A stretch of DNA of 64,000 nucleotides from Terriglobia bacterium (GTDB lineage: Bacteria; Acidobacteriota; Terriglobia; Terriglobales; Acidobacteriaceae): contig JAVUPY010000025.1 of assembly GCA_032252755.1 (NCBI GenBank), positions 124,001 through 188,000 on the forward strand, read 5' to 3'. The position numbers were made by a program, and so were the translations under genes. Positions 36,519 to 46,085 of the stretch are shown here, one piece after another; the first letter of the stretch is position 1, and every line of letters begins with the position of its first letter. The notes beneath the pieces are model-generated. The model worked only from the letters and a program-made list of their open reading frames with translations, was not told the origin of the DNA and did no database searches.

Positions 36519-37967
36519 ATGCCCACCAGCGCCATTGTTTCCGCGTTCCGAGCTGCCGCCGCCCAACATCCTGACAAACCAGCTTTGATCTCCGGCGATC
36601 AGATCGTCACCTACCGACAACTGGAATCTCAAATCGCCGCCACGGCTCAAGCCATTGCGCAACGAGTCCCGGGAGACACAGTCGCCTTGCTGATTCCCAA
36701 CTCGCTTGCTTTCGCGCCTGCGTTCCTGGGTGCATTGTGGGCAGGGAAGACGGTTACGGTGCTTCCAACCCTTGCTCCGCCGCAAATCCTGAAACTGATG
36801 GTGGCGAGTGTCGGGGCCGGACTGGTGATCACCTCGGAAGAGTTTGTGCCGCGCCTCGTGGAAGCCGGGATCCCGTGCTGGTTGTACGAAGGAACGGAAT
36901 CATCCGATCCCGCCAGTGTCCGCATCGCGGAGCGAAAACGCGAAGCGGCTGTGTTTCTCTTTACGTCCGGCACGACGGGGATGCCTAAGACCGTCGAACT
37001 CAGCGAGCGCAACATTCTCGACAACGCCAAGGGGTGCAGCGATGCGACCGGCTTCGACGGCAACCAGATTATGCTGGCCGTCCTGCCGCTGTTCCACGCC
37101 TACGGCTTGACCGTCACCCTGTTGCTGCCTCTGACCACGGGTTCCACCGTCGTCATCGAAAAATTCGTGCCTCGCCAGATCCTGCAAACGATCGAGAAAC
37201 TTCGAGTCACCTGTCTCATCGCGGTGCCGAACCAGTATCGACTGCTGACGAAGGAGCCTGTGCCCGCTGACCTCAGTTCCATTTGGCTGGCCATTGCCGG
37301 GGGCGAGCGTCTTCCCGAGCAGGTTGCCCTGGAGTTCGAGCAGCGGTTTCACAAGACAATCGTGCAAGGATACGGCGCGACCGAAGTCTCTCCCGTAATC
37401 TCGCTTAATGTCCCGGAGACAAATCGTTTCGGCTCGGTTGGCAAGCCGCTGCCGAATGTCAAGGTCACGATCCGCGATGAAAACGACGCCGTCCTTCCGG
37501 CAGCCGAAATCGGCGAAGTCTGCGTCGAAGGCTCGTCGATCATGCTTGGCTATCATAATGATGCGCAATCCACCGCGAACAAGATCCGCAACCGCTTACT
37601 GCACACCGGCGACCGAGGATTCTTCGATGCCGATGGTTATTTACACCTGGTCGGGCGAGCCGACGACCTCGTGAAGGTTTCCGGCGAAAAGGTATACCCG
37701 GCAGAGGTCGAAACTGCCGTCGAGAACATCGCCGGAGTAGAAGAAGTTGCCGTCCTGGCCTTCCCAGATGAGAAGCATGGTTCGCGCTTGCAAGCGTATG
37801 TGCAGCTGAAAGCCGGTGCGAGCCAGAACGAGAACTCTTTGCGTGCGGCATGTCGCGAAATGCTGGAGCCCTTCAAGGTTCCACGCAGCTTCACAATATT
37901 GGAAGCTCTGCCCCGAACCGCCACCGGCAAGACCGACAAGCGTGCGCTGGCTACAATCGCGGTGTAA
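36519..37967 (+). CDS. Acyl-CoA synthetase / AMP-dependent ligase
   Basis: 482 residues, ANL superfamily. AMP-binding loop FLFTSGTTGMPKT (about 146-158), YGATEVSPVI (A5), TGDRGFFDADGYLHLVGRADDLVKVSGEKVYPAEVE (A7-A8 hinge), and the catalytic lysine in PRTATGKTDKRAL near the end. It activates a carboxylic acid as acyl-AMP and transfers it to CoA or to a carrier protein. The protein is shorter than long-chain acyl-CoA ligases, nearer in size to medium-chain or acyl-ACP ligases. Substrate unknown; no acyl carrier gene adjacent. Confidence 0.87.
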   Translation: MPTSAIVSAFRAAAAQHPDKPALISGDQIVTYRQLESQIAATAQAIAQRVPGDTVALLIPNSLAFAPAFLGALWAGKTVTVLPTLAPPQILKLMVASVGAGLVITSEEFVPRLVEAGIPCWLYEGTESSDPASVRIAERKREAAVFLFTSGTTGMPKTVELSERNILDNAKGCSDATGFDGNQIMLAVLPLFHAYGLTVTLLLPLTTGSTVVIEKFVPRQILQTIEKLRVTCLIAVPNQYRLLTKEPVPADLSSIWLAIAGGERLPEQVALEFEQRFHKTIVQGYGATEVSPVISLNVPETNRFGSVGKPLPNVKVTIRDENDAVLPAAEIGEVCVEGSSIMLGYHNDAQSTANKIRNRLLHTGDRGFFDADGYLHLVGRADDLVKVSGEKVYPAEVETAVENIAGVEEVAVLAFPDEKHGSRLQAYVQLKAGASQNENSLRAACREMLEPFKVPRSFTILEALPRTATGKTDKRALATIAV

Positions 37968-38000
37968 AAATCGTGCCATCGAGCCGTTGAACTGCTTAGG

Positions 38001-38034
38001 ATGGCCCGATGGCCCGATCGTCCGATCGCACGAT
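38001..38034. repeat. Iterated CCGAT-type short repeat
   Basis: ATGGCCCGATGGCCCGATCG and the following bases hold four tandem (G/T)CCGAT(C/G) units, directly upstream of the zinc-ribbon gene leader. It resembles the run at 30624-30646. Confidence 0.5.
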
Positions 38035-38048
38035 TTCGGAGGTGCGTC

Positions 38049-38243
38049 ATGCGAGGCAGTTTCCCACCAAAACACGAGGTCGGCGTTCCCCCCTGTCCTT
38101 CCTGTGGTTCAACAAGCAAGGTTGTACGCATGCCGGATTCCCTGACGCCTTTCGAGCGGCCGAATATGCGCGTGGAAGAGATTGGCGGGCGCTATTACTG
38201 CCAGGGTTGCGCACACGACTTCGAGCCAGGACCCGAGGAATAG
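38049..38243 (+). CDS. Small zinc-ribbon protein
   Basis: 64 residues from ATG 38049, with GGAGG at 38038-38042. Two CxxC knuckles, CPSCGS and CQGC, 39 residues apart, should bind one zinc ion. The C-terminus is acidic (HDFEPGPEE). Function unknown; small proteins of this type are often nucleic-acid-binding or assembly factors. The trehalase gene follows 67 bp downstream. Confidence 0.65.
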   Translation: MRGSFPPKHEVGVPPCPSCGSTSKVVRMPDSLTPFERPNMRVEEIGGRYYCQGCAHDFEPGPEE

Positions 38244-38310
38244 CGCATTTGCATTTCCCCGCCTCCGGCAACTATCCTCGACCTCCATTAGTTTTCACGA
38301 GGGCCGTCCT

Positions 38311-39963
38311 TTGAAGACCAGGATTTCTGCGCTTCTTCTTTTAGCTGTAGTTCTCTTCACAACTTGCACCGGTCTTGCCCAGCAGGAGGACGCTTCTGCG
38401 TCCAATGTCGCTGCCTACATCGACCAATCGTGGGACACCCTGACGCGGTCCATGACTCATTGTGAAACGATCATTGACAAGCGCGTTCCCGAACACTCGC
38501 TCATGTATCTCCCTGCGGACTTTCCGGAAACCGACGCGATCAAGGAACTCGGCGAGCGCTGCCACGTCAGCATCGAGCACCTTCCGGAGAGAATCACCGC
38601 TCCTGGCGAGGTCGATCCGGAGAAGCTCCCAGGACAGGGCGTACTCTATTTGCCGAACCCTTACGTCGTTCCCGGCGGTTTCTTCAACGAGATGTATGGC
38701 TGGGACAGCTACTTCATCATTCGCGGCCTGCTTCGCGCCGGACGCGTAAAGCTCGCACAGGGAATGGTTGAGAACTTCTTCTTCGAAATCAACCACTATG
38801 GTTCCATCCTGAACGCGAACCGTACGTACTTTCTCACCCGCTCGCAACCGCCATTCCTGAGTTCGATGGTGATGGCCGTCAATGATGCGCTCCCGGATAC
38901 CGCGAAACGCGCATGGCTGGAGAAGTCCTACCCGTACATTCAGCGCGACTACGATCTCTGGACCAACAGCCGGCACCTAGCTGGCGACACTGGCCTCTCG
39001 CGCTATTACGACTATGGCCACGGTCCCGTGCCTGAGATCGCGGACATGTACGACCCCTACTATCGCGACGTGTTCACGCACATGCAGGCGCTGCCCGAGC
39101 GTGGGAAGTATCTGAAAGTAGCTGCGAAGGAGACCGCAGTGGCGCTTGACGGACCTTCATTCACTTTCCAGGCCTGTGAGCAGGACGAGGTCGGTTGCAC
39201 CAAGTCGCCGGAAATGAAGTTTACCGCCGACTATTACAAGGGCGACCGCGCGATGCGAGAATCCGGCTTCGATATCAGTTTCCGCTTCGGTCCGTTCGGC
39301 GCCGAGACGCACCACTTCGCTCCGGTCTGTTTGAACAGCCTCCTGTACAAGGCGGAAACCGATTTGGAAAAAATTGCGACCATTCTGGGTAGGGCTGCCG
39401 AAGCGAAAGAATGGCGGCAACGCGCGCAAGGCCGCAAGGAGTTCATGACGCGGTACATGTGGGATGCCTCGAAGGGCATGTTTTTCGACTACGATTTCGT
39501 TAATAAAACTCGGTCGACCTATGAATACATGACCACCTTTTACCCGCTCTGGGCAGGACTCGCGACCCCGCAGCAGGCGAAAGCCGTCATCTCAAACCTG
39601 AAACAGTTTGAGCGCAAAGGTGGATTGCTGACGAGTCCCTACGTGACGGGTGTTCAGTGGGACGCGCCCTACGGTTGGGCCCCACTGCAACTGATGGGGG
39701 TCGAGGGAATGCGCCTTTATGGGGACAGCTCCGACGCAAACCGCGCTGCACGCGAATGGGTCAGCACAGTCGAGCAGAACTTCGCCCGCGAAGGCACAAT
39801 CCGCGAGAAGTACAACGTCGAAACGCAGACATCAGAAGCAAACGTGACTGCCGGCTACAAGCAGAACGTCGTAGGCTTCGGCTGGACCAACGGCGTAACG
39901 CTGGAGTTCATGTACGAGTTGGGGATGCTGCAAAGGAAAACCGCAGCCGCTTCCGCAAAATAA
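38311..39963 (+). CDS. treA: Periplasmic trehalase (GH37)
   Basis: 550 residues from TTG 38311, which directly follows GAGGG at 38299-38303 and gives a good signal peptide (KTRISALLLLAVVLFTTCTGLAQ); earlier starts overlap the zinc-ribbon gene. Both GH37 signatures are present: PGGFFNEMYGWDSY (121-134) and QWDAPYGWAP (about 449-458). The segment RESGFDISFRFG holds the catalytic acid Asp of the family, and the C-terminal EKYN is also conserved. It hydrolyses trehalose to two glucose in the periplasm. The gene stands alone, convergent with the RND efflux operon. Confidence 0.92.
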   Translation: MKTRISALLLLAVVLFTTCTGLAQQEDASASNVAAYIDQSWDTLTRSMTHCETIIDKRVPEHSLMYLPADFPETDAIKELGERCHVSIEHLPERITAPGEVDPEKLPGQGVLYLPNPYVVPGGFFNEMYGWDSYFIIRGLLRAGRVKLAQGMVENFFFEINHYGSILNANRTYFLTRSQPPFLSSMVMAVNDALPDTAKRAWLEKSYPYIQRDYDLWTNSRHLAGDTGLSRYYDYGHGPVPEIADMYDPYYRDVFTHMQALPERGKYLKVAAKETAVALDGPSFTFQACEQDEVGCTKSPEMKFTADYYKGDRAMRESGFDISFRFGPFGAETHHFAPVCLNSLLYKAETDLEKIATILGRAAEAKEWRQRAQGRKEFMTRYMWDASKGMFFDYDFVNKTRSTYEYMTTFYPLWAGLATPQQAKAVISNLKQFERKGGLLTSPYVTGVQWDAPYGWAPLQLMGVEGMRLYGDSSDANRAAREWVSTVEQNFAREGTIREKYNVETQTSEANVTAGYKQNVVGFGWTNGVTLEFMYELGMLQRKTAAASAK

Positions 39964-39989
39964 AAAAGGGCCGCGCTTGTCGCGCGGCC
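39962..39989 (-). terminator. Rho-independent terminator of the RND efflux operon
   Basis: Read on the minus strand, GGCCGCGC/GCGCGGCC forms a perfect 8-bp stem with a 5-nt loop followed by six T (A run 39962-39967 on the plus strand). It lies 62 bp after the efflux gene stop and just after the trehalase stop, and could also stop trehalase transcription less efficiently. Confidence 0.85.
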
Positions 39990-40050
39990 TCATCACCTGC
40001 GAATAGCTTTCTGGGTGCCGCGTCCTGGCTTCGCCAGGGCGGAGTCGTCG

Positions 40051-43000
40051 TTACGAGGCAGCCTCTGCGAGCACCTCGTCGCTTTCTTCTTCACCGTCCA
40101 CCACCGCCAGAGAAGTATGCTTTCGCGCCACCAGCACGTAGATGGACGGCACCACGAATAGCGTAAAGATCGTGCCAATGAACATTCCGGTCACCAGCAT
40201 GATGCCGATACTGTTTCGCGCTCCGGCCCCCGGACCCTTCGCCAGCACAAGAGGGAAGTGCCCGACGATCGTTGCCGCCGTCGTCATCAAAATCGGTCGC
40301 AGTCGTGTCGAAGCGGCTTCGATTACTGCGGCGATCTTGTCTTTGCCAGTCGTCTGCAGGTGGTTTGCAAACTCCACGATCAGAATGCCGTTTTTCGACA
40401 CTAACCCCACCAGCGTGATCAGTCCAACCTGGCTATATATGTTCAGCGTCGTCATTCCGAGGAACGAGAACAGCAACGCGCCCGAAATTGCCAGGGGCAC
40501 CGAGCCGGCCAGGATGATGAAGGGATCGCGGAAGCTCTCGAATTGTGCCGCCAGTACCAGGTAAATCAGCACTGCCGACAGCAGGAAGACGCCGAGAAAC
40601 TTGCTGCCCTCCGTCTTGAGCTGTCGCGATTCGCCCGCGTAGTCGATCGTGTATCCCTTCGGCAGAATCTGCTTCGCCTGCGTCTCGAGGTACGTCAATG
40701 CCGAGTCCAGCGAAACACCGGGCGGAATCACGCCCTGGATTCGCACCGCGTTCAACTGCTGGAATTTGTTCAGCGAGCGCGGCTCCGCCGTAGTTTTCAG
40801 CGTCGCGAATGTCGAGAGAGGAACGAGATTACCGTTCGCGCCTGTCACGTAAATTTGCGACAGCTGCTCGGGCGTGAGTCGATCCACGCGCTTCACCTGT
40901 GGGATGACCTTGTAACTCTGACCCTGGATGCTGAAGCGGTTGACGTAATTTCCGCCCAGCATCGTCGAGAGATCCTTGCCTACCTGGCTCAGATCGACGC
41001 CCTCGGAACGCAACTTGTCGCGATCGAAGACGACTTCGGTCTGCGGCTGGTCGTATTTCAAGTCCGAGTCAGCGTAAATGAACATTCCGCTCTTGAACGC
41101 TTTCGCGACCAGTTGATTCGCGAAGGCCTCCAGTTGCTTCGGTTCCGCCGACGAGCAGATTACGAAGTCGACAGGGAAATTTCCGCCGCCCGGAAGCGGT
41201 GGCGGGGTAAGCGGAATCACGCGAATTCCAGCGATCTTCGAGAGCGGCCCAGTCGACTCGAGCAGCAGTTGCTGCGTCGTCTTCTTGCGTTCGCTCCAGG
41301 GTTTCGTGACCATGCCACCAAACCCCCCATTCGGGTTCGTGATCTGGAAGATACTCTGCGCCTCAGGGAACGAGTGATACACGTCGTAAACCTGCTTCGA
41401 GAACATCTTCGTCTGATCCAGCGTGGCGTTGGGCGAAGCCTGGATCACACCGAATACCACGCCCTGGTCTTCCGTGGGCGCCAGTTCCTTCTGCGAAAAC
41501 AGGTAGAAGGGAATCATCAGCGCCGCCACGATCAGCCACAGCGTAAGCACCACCGGTCGGTACTGCAGCGTGCGTGACAGCGCGCGGTGGTACCAGTGCC
41601 GAACATTTTCGAACCGCCGGTTCACGAATCCGGCGAAGCCGCGTTCGGTGTCTCCCTGGCGCAGTAGCCTCGAACCCATCATTGGCGATAGCGTCAGCGC
41701 GACGATGCCCGACACGATGACCGCGCCCGCCAGCGTGAACGCGAACTCCCGGAACAGAGCCCCGGTCAACCCGCCTTGGATGCCCACCGGCGCGTACACC
41801 GCCGCCAGCGTGATCGTCATGGCGATGATTGGGCCAACCAGTTCGCGAGCCGCATCAATCGCGGCCTTGAACGGAGTCTTGCCCTCGTGCAGGTGGCGTT
41901 CCACGTTCTCCACCATTACGATCGCATCGTCAACGACGAGTCCGACCGAAAGCACGATCGCCAGCAGTGTCAGCAGGTTGATCGTGAATCCCGCCAGCAA
42001 CATCAGGAAGACAGCGCCGATGAGCGAAATGGGAATCGCTACAATCGGTATCAGCACCGATCGGAAAGAGCCGAGGAACAGGAATATGACGATGATCACG
42101 ATGATCAGCGTCTCGGTCAGGGTTCTCAGCACCTCGTGGATCGCGTCCTGGATGTACGCCGTCGAGTCGTACGGAATCCCAACCTTCATACCCGCCGGAA
42201 GTTGTGCCCGAATCTCCGGAATCTCGTCGCGAACGCGCTTGATCACGTCGAGCGAGTTCGCCGTCGGCAGCACCCAGATTCCAATGAACGTCGCGCCTTC
42301 GCCATTGAAGCGAACGTCGTCGTCATAGCTCTCGGCCCCAAGCGCAACGTCGGCAATTTCGCCGAGCCGCACCACGGTGCCGTTGTCCTGCTTCACCACC
42401 AGGTTCTTGAAGTCGTCCGCGGTGCGGAGGTCGGTGTTGGCCACCAGGTTCACGGAAACCATGGTGCCCTTCGTCCTGCCGAGCGCCGACAGGTAGTTAT
42501 TGTTCGCCAGCGAGTTCCACACCATCGAGGGCGAAATTCCGAGTGCGGCCATGCGGTCCGGCTTCAGCCAGATGCGCATCGCGAATGTGCGCTTACCCTG
42601 GATGTCGGCGCGCTGCACGCCGCTGATCGCGCTCAGCTTTGGCTGAACCACGCGTGTCAGGTAATCCGTGATCTGGTTCTGGTCGAGATCCGACGACGAA
42701 AACCCGATGTACATCGCGGCAAATTGTGTATCCGCGGTTTGCAAGTCGATGACCGGAGCCTCGGCCTCCGGTGGAAGGTCATTGCGAACCTGCGCCACCT
42801 TCGACTGAATCTGCGTGAGCGCCGCGTTAGTGTCGTAATTGAGCTTCAGGTGGACTGTGATCGTGCTCAGTCCCTGCGTGCTCGACGACTCCATGTAGTC
42901 GATGCCGTCGGCGCTTGCAATCACGCGCTCCAGCGGAGTCGTGATGAATCCGCGCACCAGGTCGGCGTTCGCGCCCACATACACGGTCGACACCTGGACC

Positions 43001-43131
43001 ACCGCGATATCGCTCCGCGGGTACTGGCGCACGCTTAGCGAGCGGATCGACTGCAACCCGGCAATCAGGATCACCAGGCTGACAACGATCGACAGTACGG
43101 GTCTCTTTATGAACAGGTCCGTAAACTTCAT
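40051..43131 (-). CDS. RND efflux inner-membrane transporter (HAE1 type)
   Basis: 1026 residues, the standard AcrB/MexB/MdtB size. First helix after MKFTDLFIKRPVLSIVVSLVILIAGL; large periplasmic loops; helix 4 motif VGLVVDDAIVMVENVERH with the two proton-relay aspartates; helix 10-11 region FLGMTTLNIYSQVGLITLVGLVSKNGILIVEFAN. It exports hydrophobic drugs or toxic compounds by proton antiport in a trimer with the membrane-fusion protein encoded immediately upstream (stop and start codons abut, TAAATG). No TolC-like gene is adjacent, so the outer-membrane channel is elsewhere. Confidence 0.94.
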   Translation of the reverse strand: MKFTDLFIKRPVLSIVVSLVILIAGLQSIRSLSVRQYPRSDIAVVQVSTVYVGANADLVRGFITTPLERVIASADGIDYMESSSTQGLSTITVHLKLNYDTNAALTQIQSKVAQVRNDLPPEAEAPVIDLQTADTQFAAMYIGFSSSDLDQNQITDYLTRVVQPKLSAISGVQRADIQGKRTFAMRIWLKPDRMAALGISPSMVWNSLANNNYLSALGRTKGTMVSVNLVANTDLRTADDFKNLVVKQDNGTVVRLGEIADVALGAESYDDDVRFNGEGATFIGIWVLPTANSLDVIKRVRDEIPEIRAQLPAGMKVGIPYDSTAYIQDAIHEVLRTLTETLIIVIIVIFLFLGSFRSVLIPIVAIPISLIGAVFLMLLAGFTINLLTLLAIVLSVGLVVDDAIVMVENVERHLHEGKTPFKAAIDAARELVGPIIAMTITLAAVYAPVGIQGGLTGALFREFAFTLAGAVIVSGIVALTLSPMMGSRLLRQGDTERGFAGFVNRRFENVRHWYHRALSRTLQYRPVVLTLWLIVAALMIPFYLFSQKELAPTEDQGVVFGVIQASPNATLDQTKMFSKQVYDVYHSFPEAQSIFQITNPNGGFGGMVTKPWSERKKTTQQLLLESTGPLSKIAGIRVIPLTPPPLPGGGNFPVDFVICSSAEPKQLEAFANQLVAKAFKSGMFIYADSDLKYDQPQTEVVFDRDKLRSEGVDLSQVGKDLSTMLGGNYVNRFSIQGQSYKVIPQVKRVDRLTPEQLSQIYVTGANGNLVPLSTFATLKTTAEPRSLNKFQQLNAVRIQGVIPPGVSLDSALTYLETQAKQILPKGYTIDYAGESRQLKTEGSKFLGVFLLSAVLIYLVLAAQFESFRDPFIILAGSVPLAISGALLFSFLGMTTLNIYSQVGLITLVGLVSKNGILIVEFANHLQTTGKDKIAAVIEAASTRLRPILMTTAATIVGHFPLVLAKGPGAGARNSIGIMLVTGMFIGTIFTLFVVPSIYVLVARKHTSLAVVDGEEESDEVLAEAAS

Positions 43132-44256
43132 TTAGTTATCCTCGGGCCGTGGGGCCGGGCTATCGGACGGCTGGACCGTGTTGTTCACTGCGATCGCCGC
43201 GCCGTTACGCAGTTTGAAACCGCCGGAGGTCACAATCTGTTCTCCCGGCTTGACCCCCTCGACGACGCCAACCTGGTCGCCGCGCGAGCCCCGCACCTTG
43301 ACGAATTGCTGTCGCACTCCCTGGTACGACTTTCCGTCGGGGCCTTTCATCTGCTCGACGATGTAGACCGAATCCCCGAACGGCGCGTAGTTGATCGCGG
43401 AAGCCGGTAGCGGAATTACCGAAGCATTGCCGCCGACGCCGACCTCAACCTGCGTAAACATCCCCGGGTGCAGCTTTCCATCGGCATTGCCGACCGTCGC
43501 CTGTACCTCGACATTGCGAGTGGCCGGATCGATTACCGAATTTATTGCGTTGATCTTGCCCCTGAAAGTCCGTCCGGGCAGGCTGTCGGTCTTGAACTGG
43601 ATGGCCTGCCCGACGCGCACCTGCCCCAGTACCTGCTGGGGCACGCTGAAGTTCACATAGATCGGATTCAGCGATTGCAGCGGAACAATCGCCTGTCCGG
43701 CTGCCAGGTACTGGCCGAGATTCGCCTGGCGAATTCCCAACACACCGGAAAACGGCGCGCGAATGGTCTTGCGATCGATGGTTGCGCGGATCTCGTTGAC
43801 ATTCGCTTCGGTCTGGCGATCATCTGCCATCGCCTTGTCATAGTCCATCTTCGAAATGACACCTTCGTTCATCAATTGCAGATAGCGCGCATGGTTCACC
43901 TTTGCCAGATCGCGCTGCGCTTCCATCGCCGCCAGTTGCGCGCGCTCCTGCCGTGTATCAAGCTCGGCGAGAATCTCGCCCTTCTGCACCATGCGTCCGG
44001 AGTCGAAATGAATCACGCTCACTGTGCCTGGAAGATCGGCGCTTACCGTCACCCCATGAACCGCTTCCATCGAGCCCACAACTGTCATGGTCGTCGGCCA
44101 GGTCGCTTCCTTGGCCAGAACGGTCGTCACGGCCTCCGGTGGCGGCGCGAACGAGTGCTCCTTGATTGCAGCCTGTATCTGTCGCGTTTTGAAGTACCCA
44201 AGCGATACCAGCACGACAACTACAATTGCCAACATCAACAACATGCGCTTTAACAT
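43132..44256 (-). CDS. RND efflux periplasmic adaptor (membrane-fusion protein)
   Basis: 374 residues from ATG 44256, chosen for the GAGGT 8 nt upstream and for the N-terminal signal-anchor MLKRMLLMLAIVVVVLVSLGYF. HlyD/AcrA architecture: GVTVSADLPGTVSVIHFDSGRMVQKGEILAELDTR (lipoyl half), alpha-hairpin about 105-165, IRAPFSGVLGIRQANLGQYLAAGQAIVPL (second lipoyl half), then beta-barrel and membrane-proximal domains. It is the first gene of the pair and links the transporter to an outer-membrane channel. Confidence 0.93.
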   Translation of the reverse strand: MLKRMLLMLAIVVVVLVSLGYFKTRQIQAAIKEHSFAPPPEAVTTVLAKEATWPTTMTVVGSMEAVHGVTVSADLPGTVSVIHFDSGRMVQKGEILAELDTRQERAQLAAMEAQRDLAKVNHARYLQLMNEGVISKMDYDKAMADDRQTEANVNEIRATIDRKTIRAPFSGVLGIRQANLGQYLAAGQAIVPLQSLNPIYVNFSVPQQVLGQVRVGQAIQFKTDSLPGRTFRGKINAINSVIDPATRNVEVQATVGNADGKLHPGMFTQVEVGVGGNASVIPLPASAINYAPFGDSVYIVEQMKGPDGKSYQGVRQQFVKVRGSRGDQVGVVEGVKPGEQIVTSGGFKLRNGAAIAVNNTVQPSDSPAPRPEDN

Positions 44257-44806
44257 ACTGTTCGACCTCAACCTGAAATTTGGCGCACAAGTCGCCTCTT
44301 GCAGCTGGATCACCCCCAGCCACCCGCAACGCCCGCTGTGCTCAGCGCGCTTGCGTCTGTTCTCAATTTGTTCGGTATCTACTAACGATCACTCATCGCC
44401 GGCTTCACCCGTACAAAGATTTTGGTCGGCGGAGCGCTGGAAGTCCCCACGTCAAAATCTGGAGTCAAATATCAGATTTCACTAAAGTGGGATTGGATTC
44501 GAAACTTCTCACCATCCTTCTCCCACAAGAACCCTTACGCACAAAGCCCTCGGGGAGTTTCAACAGCGGGCGAAATCTCCCATCCGGAACCTTCCGTGTC
44601 ATTACTATGACGAACCAGCACCAGAAAAATTGACACAATCTGACGATTTTTTTGCGGAACCCGAAAATATCACATCGGGGCCCCACCTTCTGCCCCGACT
44701 GCCCCACGCAAATCTTGTTTTGCTTGAGCGATTTTTTAACTGGGGATAATTTCGGCAGCAGCAGTGGCCGCGAAATCGCGTCTATACTGACCCGGGAGTC
44801 AGTCTA
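44257..44806. other. 550-bp divergent intergenic region
   Basis: Between the efflux operon and the divergent hydrolase gene; no convincing gene. The short frames here have no ribosome sites or family resemblance. It should contain both promoters. Near the right end are TATACT (44783-44788) and a 6-bp hairpin ACTGAC/GTCAGT (44786-44803) ending 3 nt before the hydrolase ATG. Confidence 0.45.
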
Positions 44807-45490
44807 ATGAATGGCTGCTCAGTTCGCGAATTCACGGAAAATCCATCGGACGGAATTAACGTCCGCGGATTTCTTCACATCCCGGAAATTTCCACAGGCT
44901 ACGGGCTCGTCCTGACACACGGCGCTGGCGCGAACTGCCAGTCACAGCTACTCGTGGCAATCTCCCGGGCATTTTGCGAAGCGGGATTCGGCGTACTTCG
45001 TTGCGATCTACCATTCCGACAGCTGCGTCCCCACGGACCGCCAGTCCGCGGCAGCGCCGAACGCGATCAGCTGGGATTAAGACGAGCTATCGAGGCATTG
45101 AGAAAGCACGTTCCTGGTCGGGTGTTCGCGGGCGGACACTCCTACGGCGGGCGCCAGGCAACATTGCTGCTCACCTCGGAGCCCGGCCTCGTCGAAGGAC
45201 TGCTCCTGCTTTCCTACCCGCTGCATCCGCCGAAAAACCCGGAACAGTTGCGGACCGAGCACTTCCCCCGCCTTCGGACTCCGGCGCTGTTCGTCCACGG
45301 TGCGCGCGACGGCTTCGCAACCCACAGCGAAATCAGCAAAGCACTGAAACTCATCCCCGCAAAAACTAGGCTCCTGGAAATCGAAAATGCCGGACATGAA
45401 TTGCTGTCCAGGAAAAACGCCGAGGAACTGCCGAAGATCATTGTGCAAACTTCCAGGGAGATGTTTGGAGCCGCGGAAACGGGTTCGTGA
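44807..45490 (+). CDS. Alpha/beta hydrolase (TEX30/KANL3-like)
   Basis: 227 residues. Triad: Ser112 in GGHSYGGR, Asp168 in HGARDGF, His197 in NAGHEL; oxyanion region LTHGAGAN (37-44). The HGAGAN start and GHSYGGR nucleophile elbow are typical of the small TEX30/KANL3-like hydrolase family of unknown substrate. Cytoplasmic. Its stop is 7 nt before the JAMM protease gene, so the two are likely co-transcribed. Confidence 0.82.
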   Translation: MNGCSVREFTENPSDGINVRGFLHIPEISTGYGLVLTHGAGANCQSQLLVAISRAFCEAGFGVLRCDLPFRQLRPHGPPVRGSAERDQLGLRRAIEALRKHVPGRVFAGGHSYGGRQATLLLTSEPGLVEGLLLLSYPLHPPKNPEQLRTEHFPRLRTPALFVHGARDGFATHSEISKALKLIPAKTRLLEIENAGHELLSRKNAEELPKIIVQTSREMFGAAETGS

Positions 45491-45497
45491 CGGAACT

Positions 45498-45941
45498 ATG
45501 CTGAAGATCCAAAAGTCCATTTGGGAAGCCCTTCGCCAGCATGGCGAACAGACCTACCCGCATGAATGCTGCGGGGCGCTGCTCGGTGCAATTGAACCCG
45601 ACGGCATCATCACCGTGACCGGGATCGCGCGCTGCGGCAACACGCGCACCGACTCTCCGCAGAACCGCTACGCTATCGATCCTCGCGAACTGATGACCAT
45701 CCAGCGCAAGGCCCTCAATACCGGCGTAGACATCGTCGGCTTTTACCACTCACACCCCGACCACCCCGCGCGCTGGTCGCAAACCGACCTCGCCGAAGCC
45801 CATTCAACGGGCTGCTCCTACGTAATCACGAGCGTCGATCACGGCCGCGCAACTGCCACGAATTCCTTCCGTCTCTCGGGTGCCGACGATGATCGATACT
45901 TCGAAGACGAAGAGATGGTTGTTTCTGACGACCCATCGTAG
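45498..45941 (+). CDS. JAMM/Mov34 zinc metalloprotease (Mec-like)
   Basis: 147 residues from ATG 45498, 7 nt after the hydrolase stop. Complete JAMM motif: Glu23 in HECCGALLG, His84 and His86 in HSHP, Ser94 and Asp97 (H-x-H-x7-S-x-x-D). Bacterial stand-alone JAMM proteins such as mycobacterial Mec cleave amino acids or peptides from ubiquitin-like sulfur carriers (CysO/ThiS/MoaD). The MoeZ-like activating enzyme encoded 144 bp downstream supports such a role here. A carrier protein itself is not in the window. Confidence 0.87.
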   Translation: MLKIQKSIWEALRQHGEQTYPHECCGALLGAIEPDGIITVTGIARCGNTRTDSPQNRYAIDPRELMTIQRKALNTGVDIVGFYHSHPDHPARWSQTDLAEAHSTGCSYVITSVDHGRATATNSFRLSGADDDRYFEDEEMVVSDDPS

Positions 45942-46085
45942 CTTCTGCAAGGGTGGGGTTTAGCAAATGGCGACTCGCTTGCGGGCTTTCGTCTGAATCC
46001 GCTGCCTGTGGCTGCGCATCATATCGAGACACGGACACCCTTGCGATTGTGCTGCCTGTTCCCAGCAAACTGAAATAGAGGTCCC

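Noticed and set aside
41776-43038. 420-codon plus-strand frame
   Set aside because: Antisense to the RND transporter; biased in His, Arg and Asp as expected for a shadow frame.
44280-44633. 117-codon plus-strand frame upstream of the hydrolase gene
   Set aside because: No ribosome site and no motif; it lies in a divergent promoter region and is low in hydrophobic structure.
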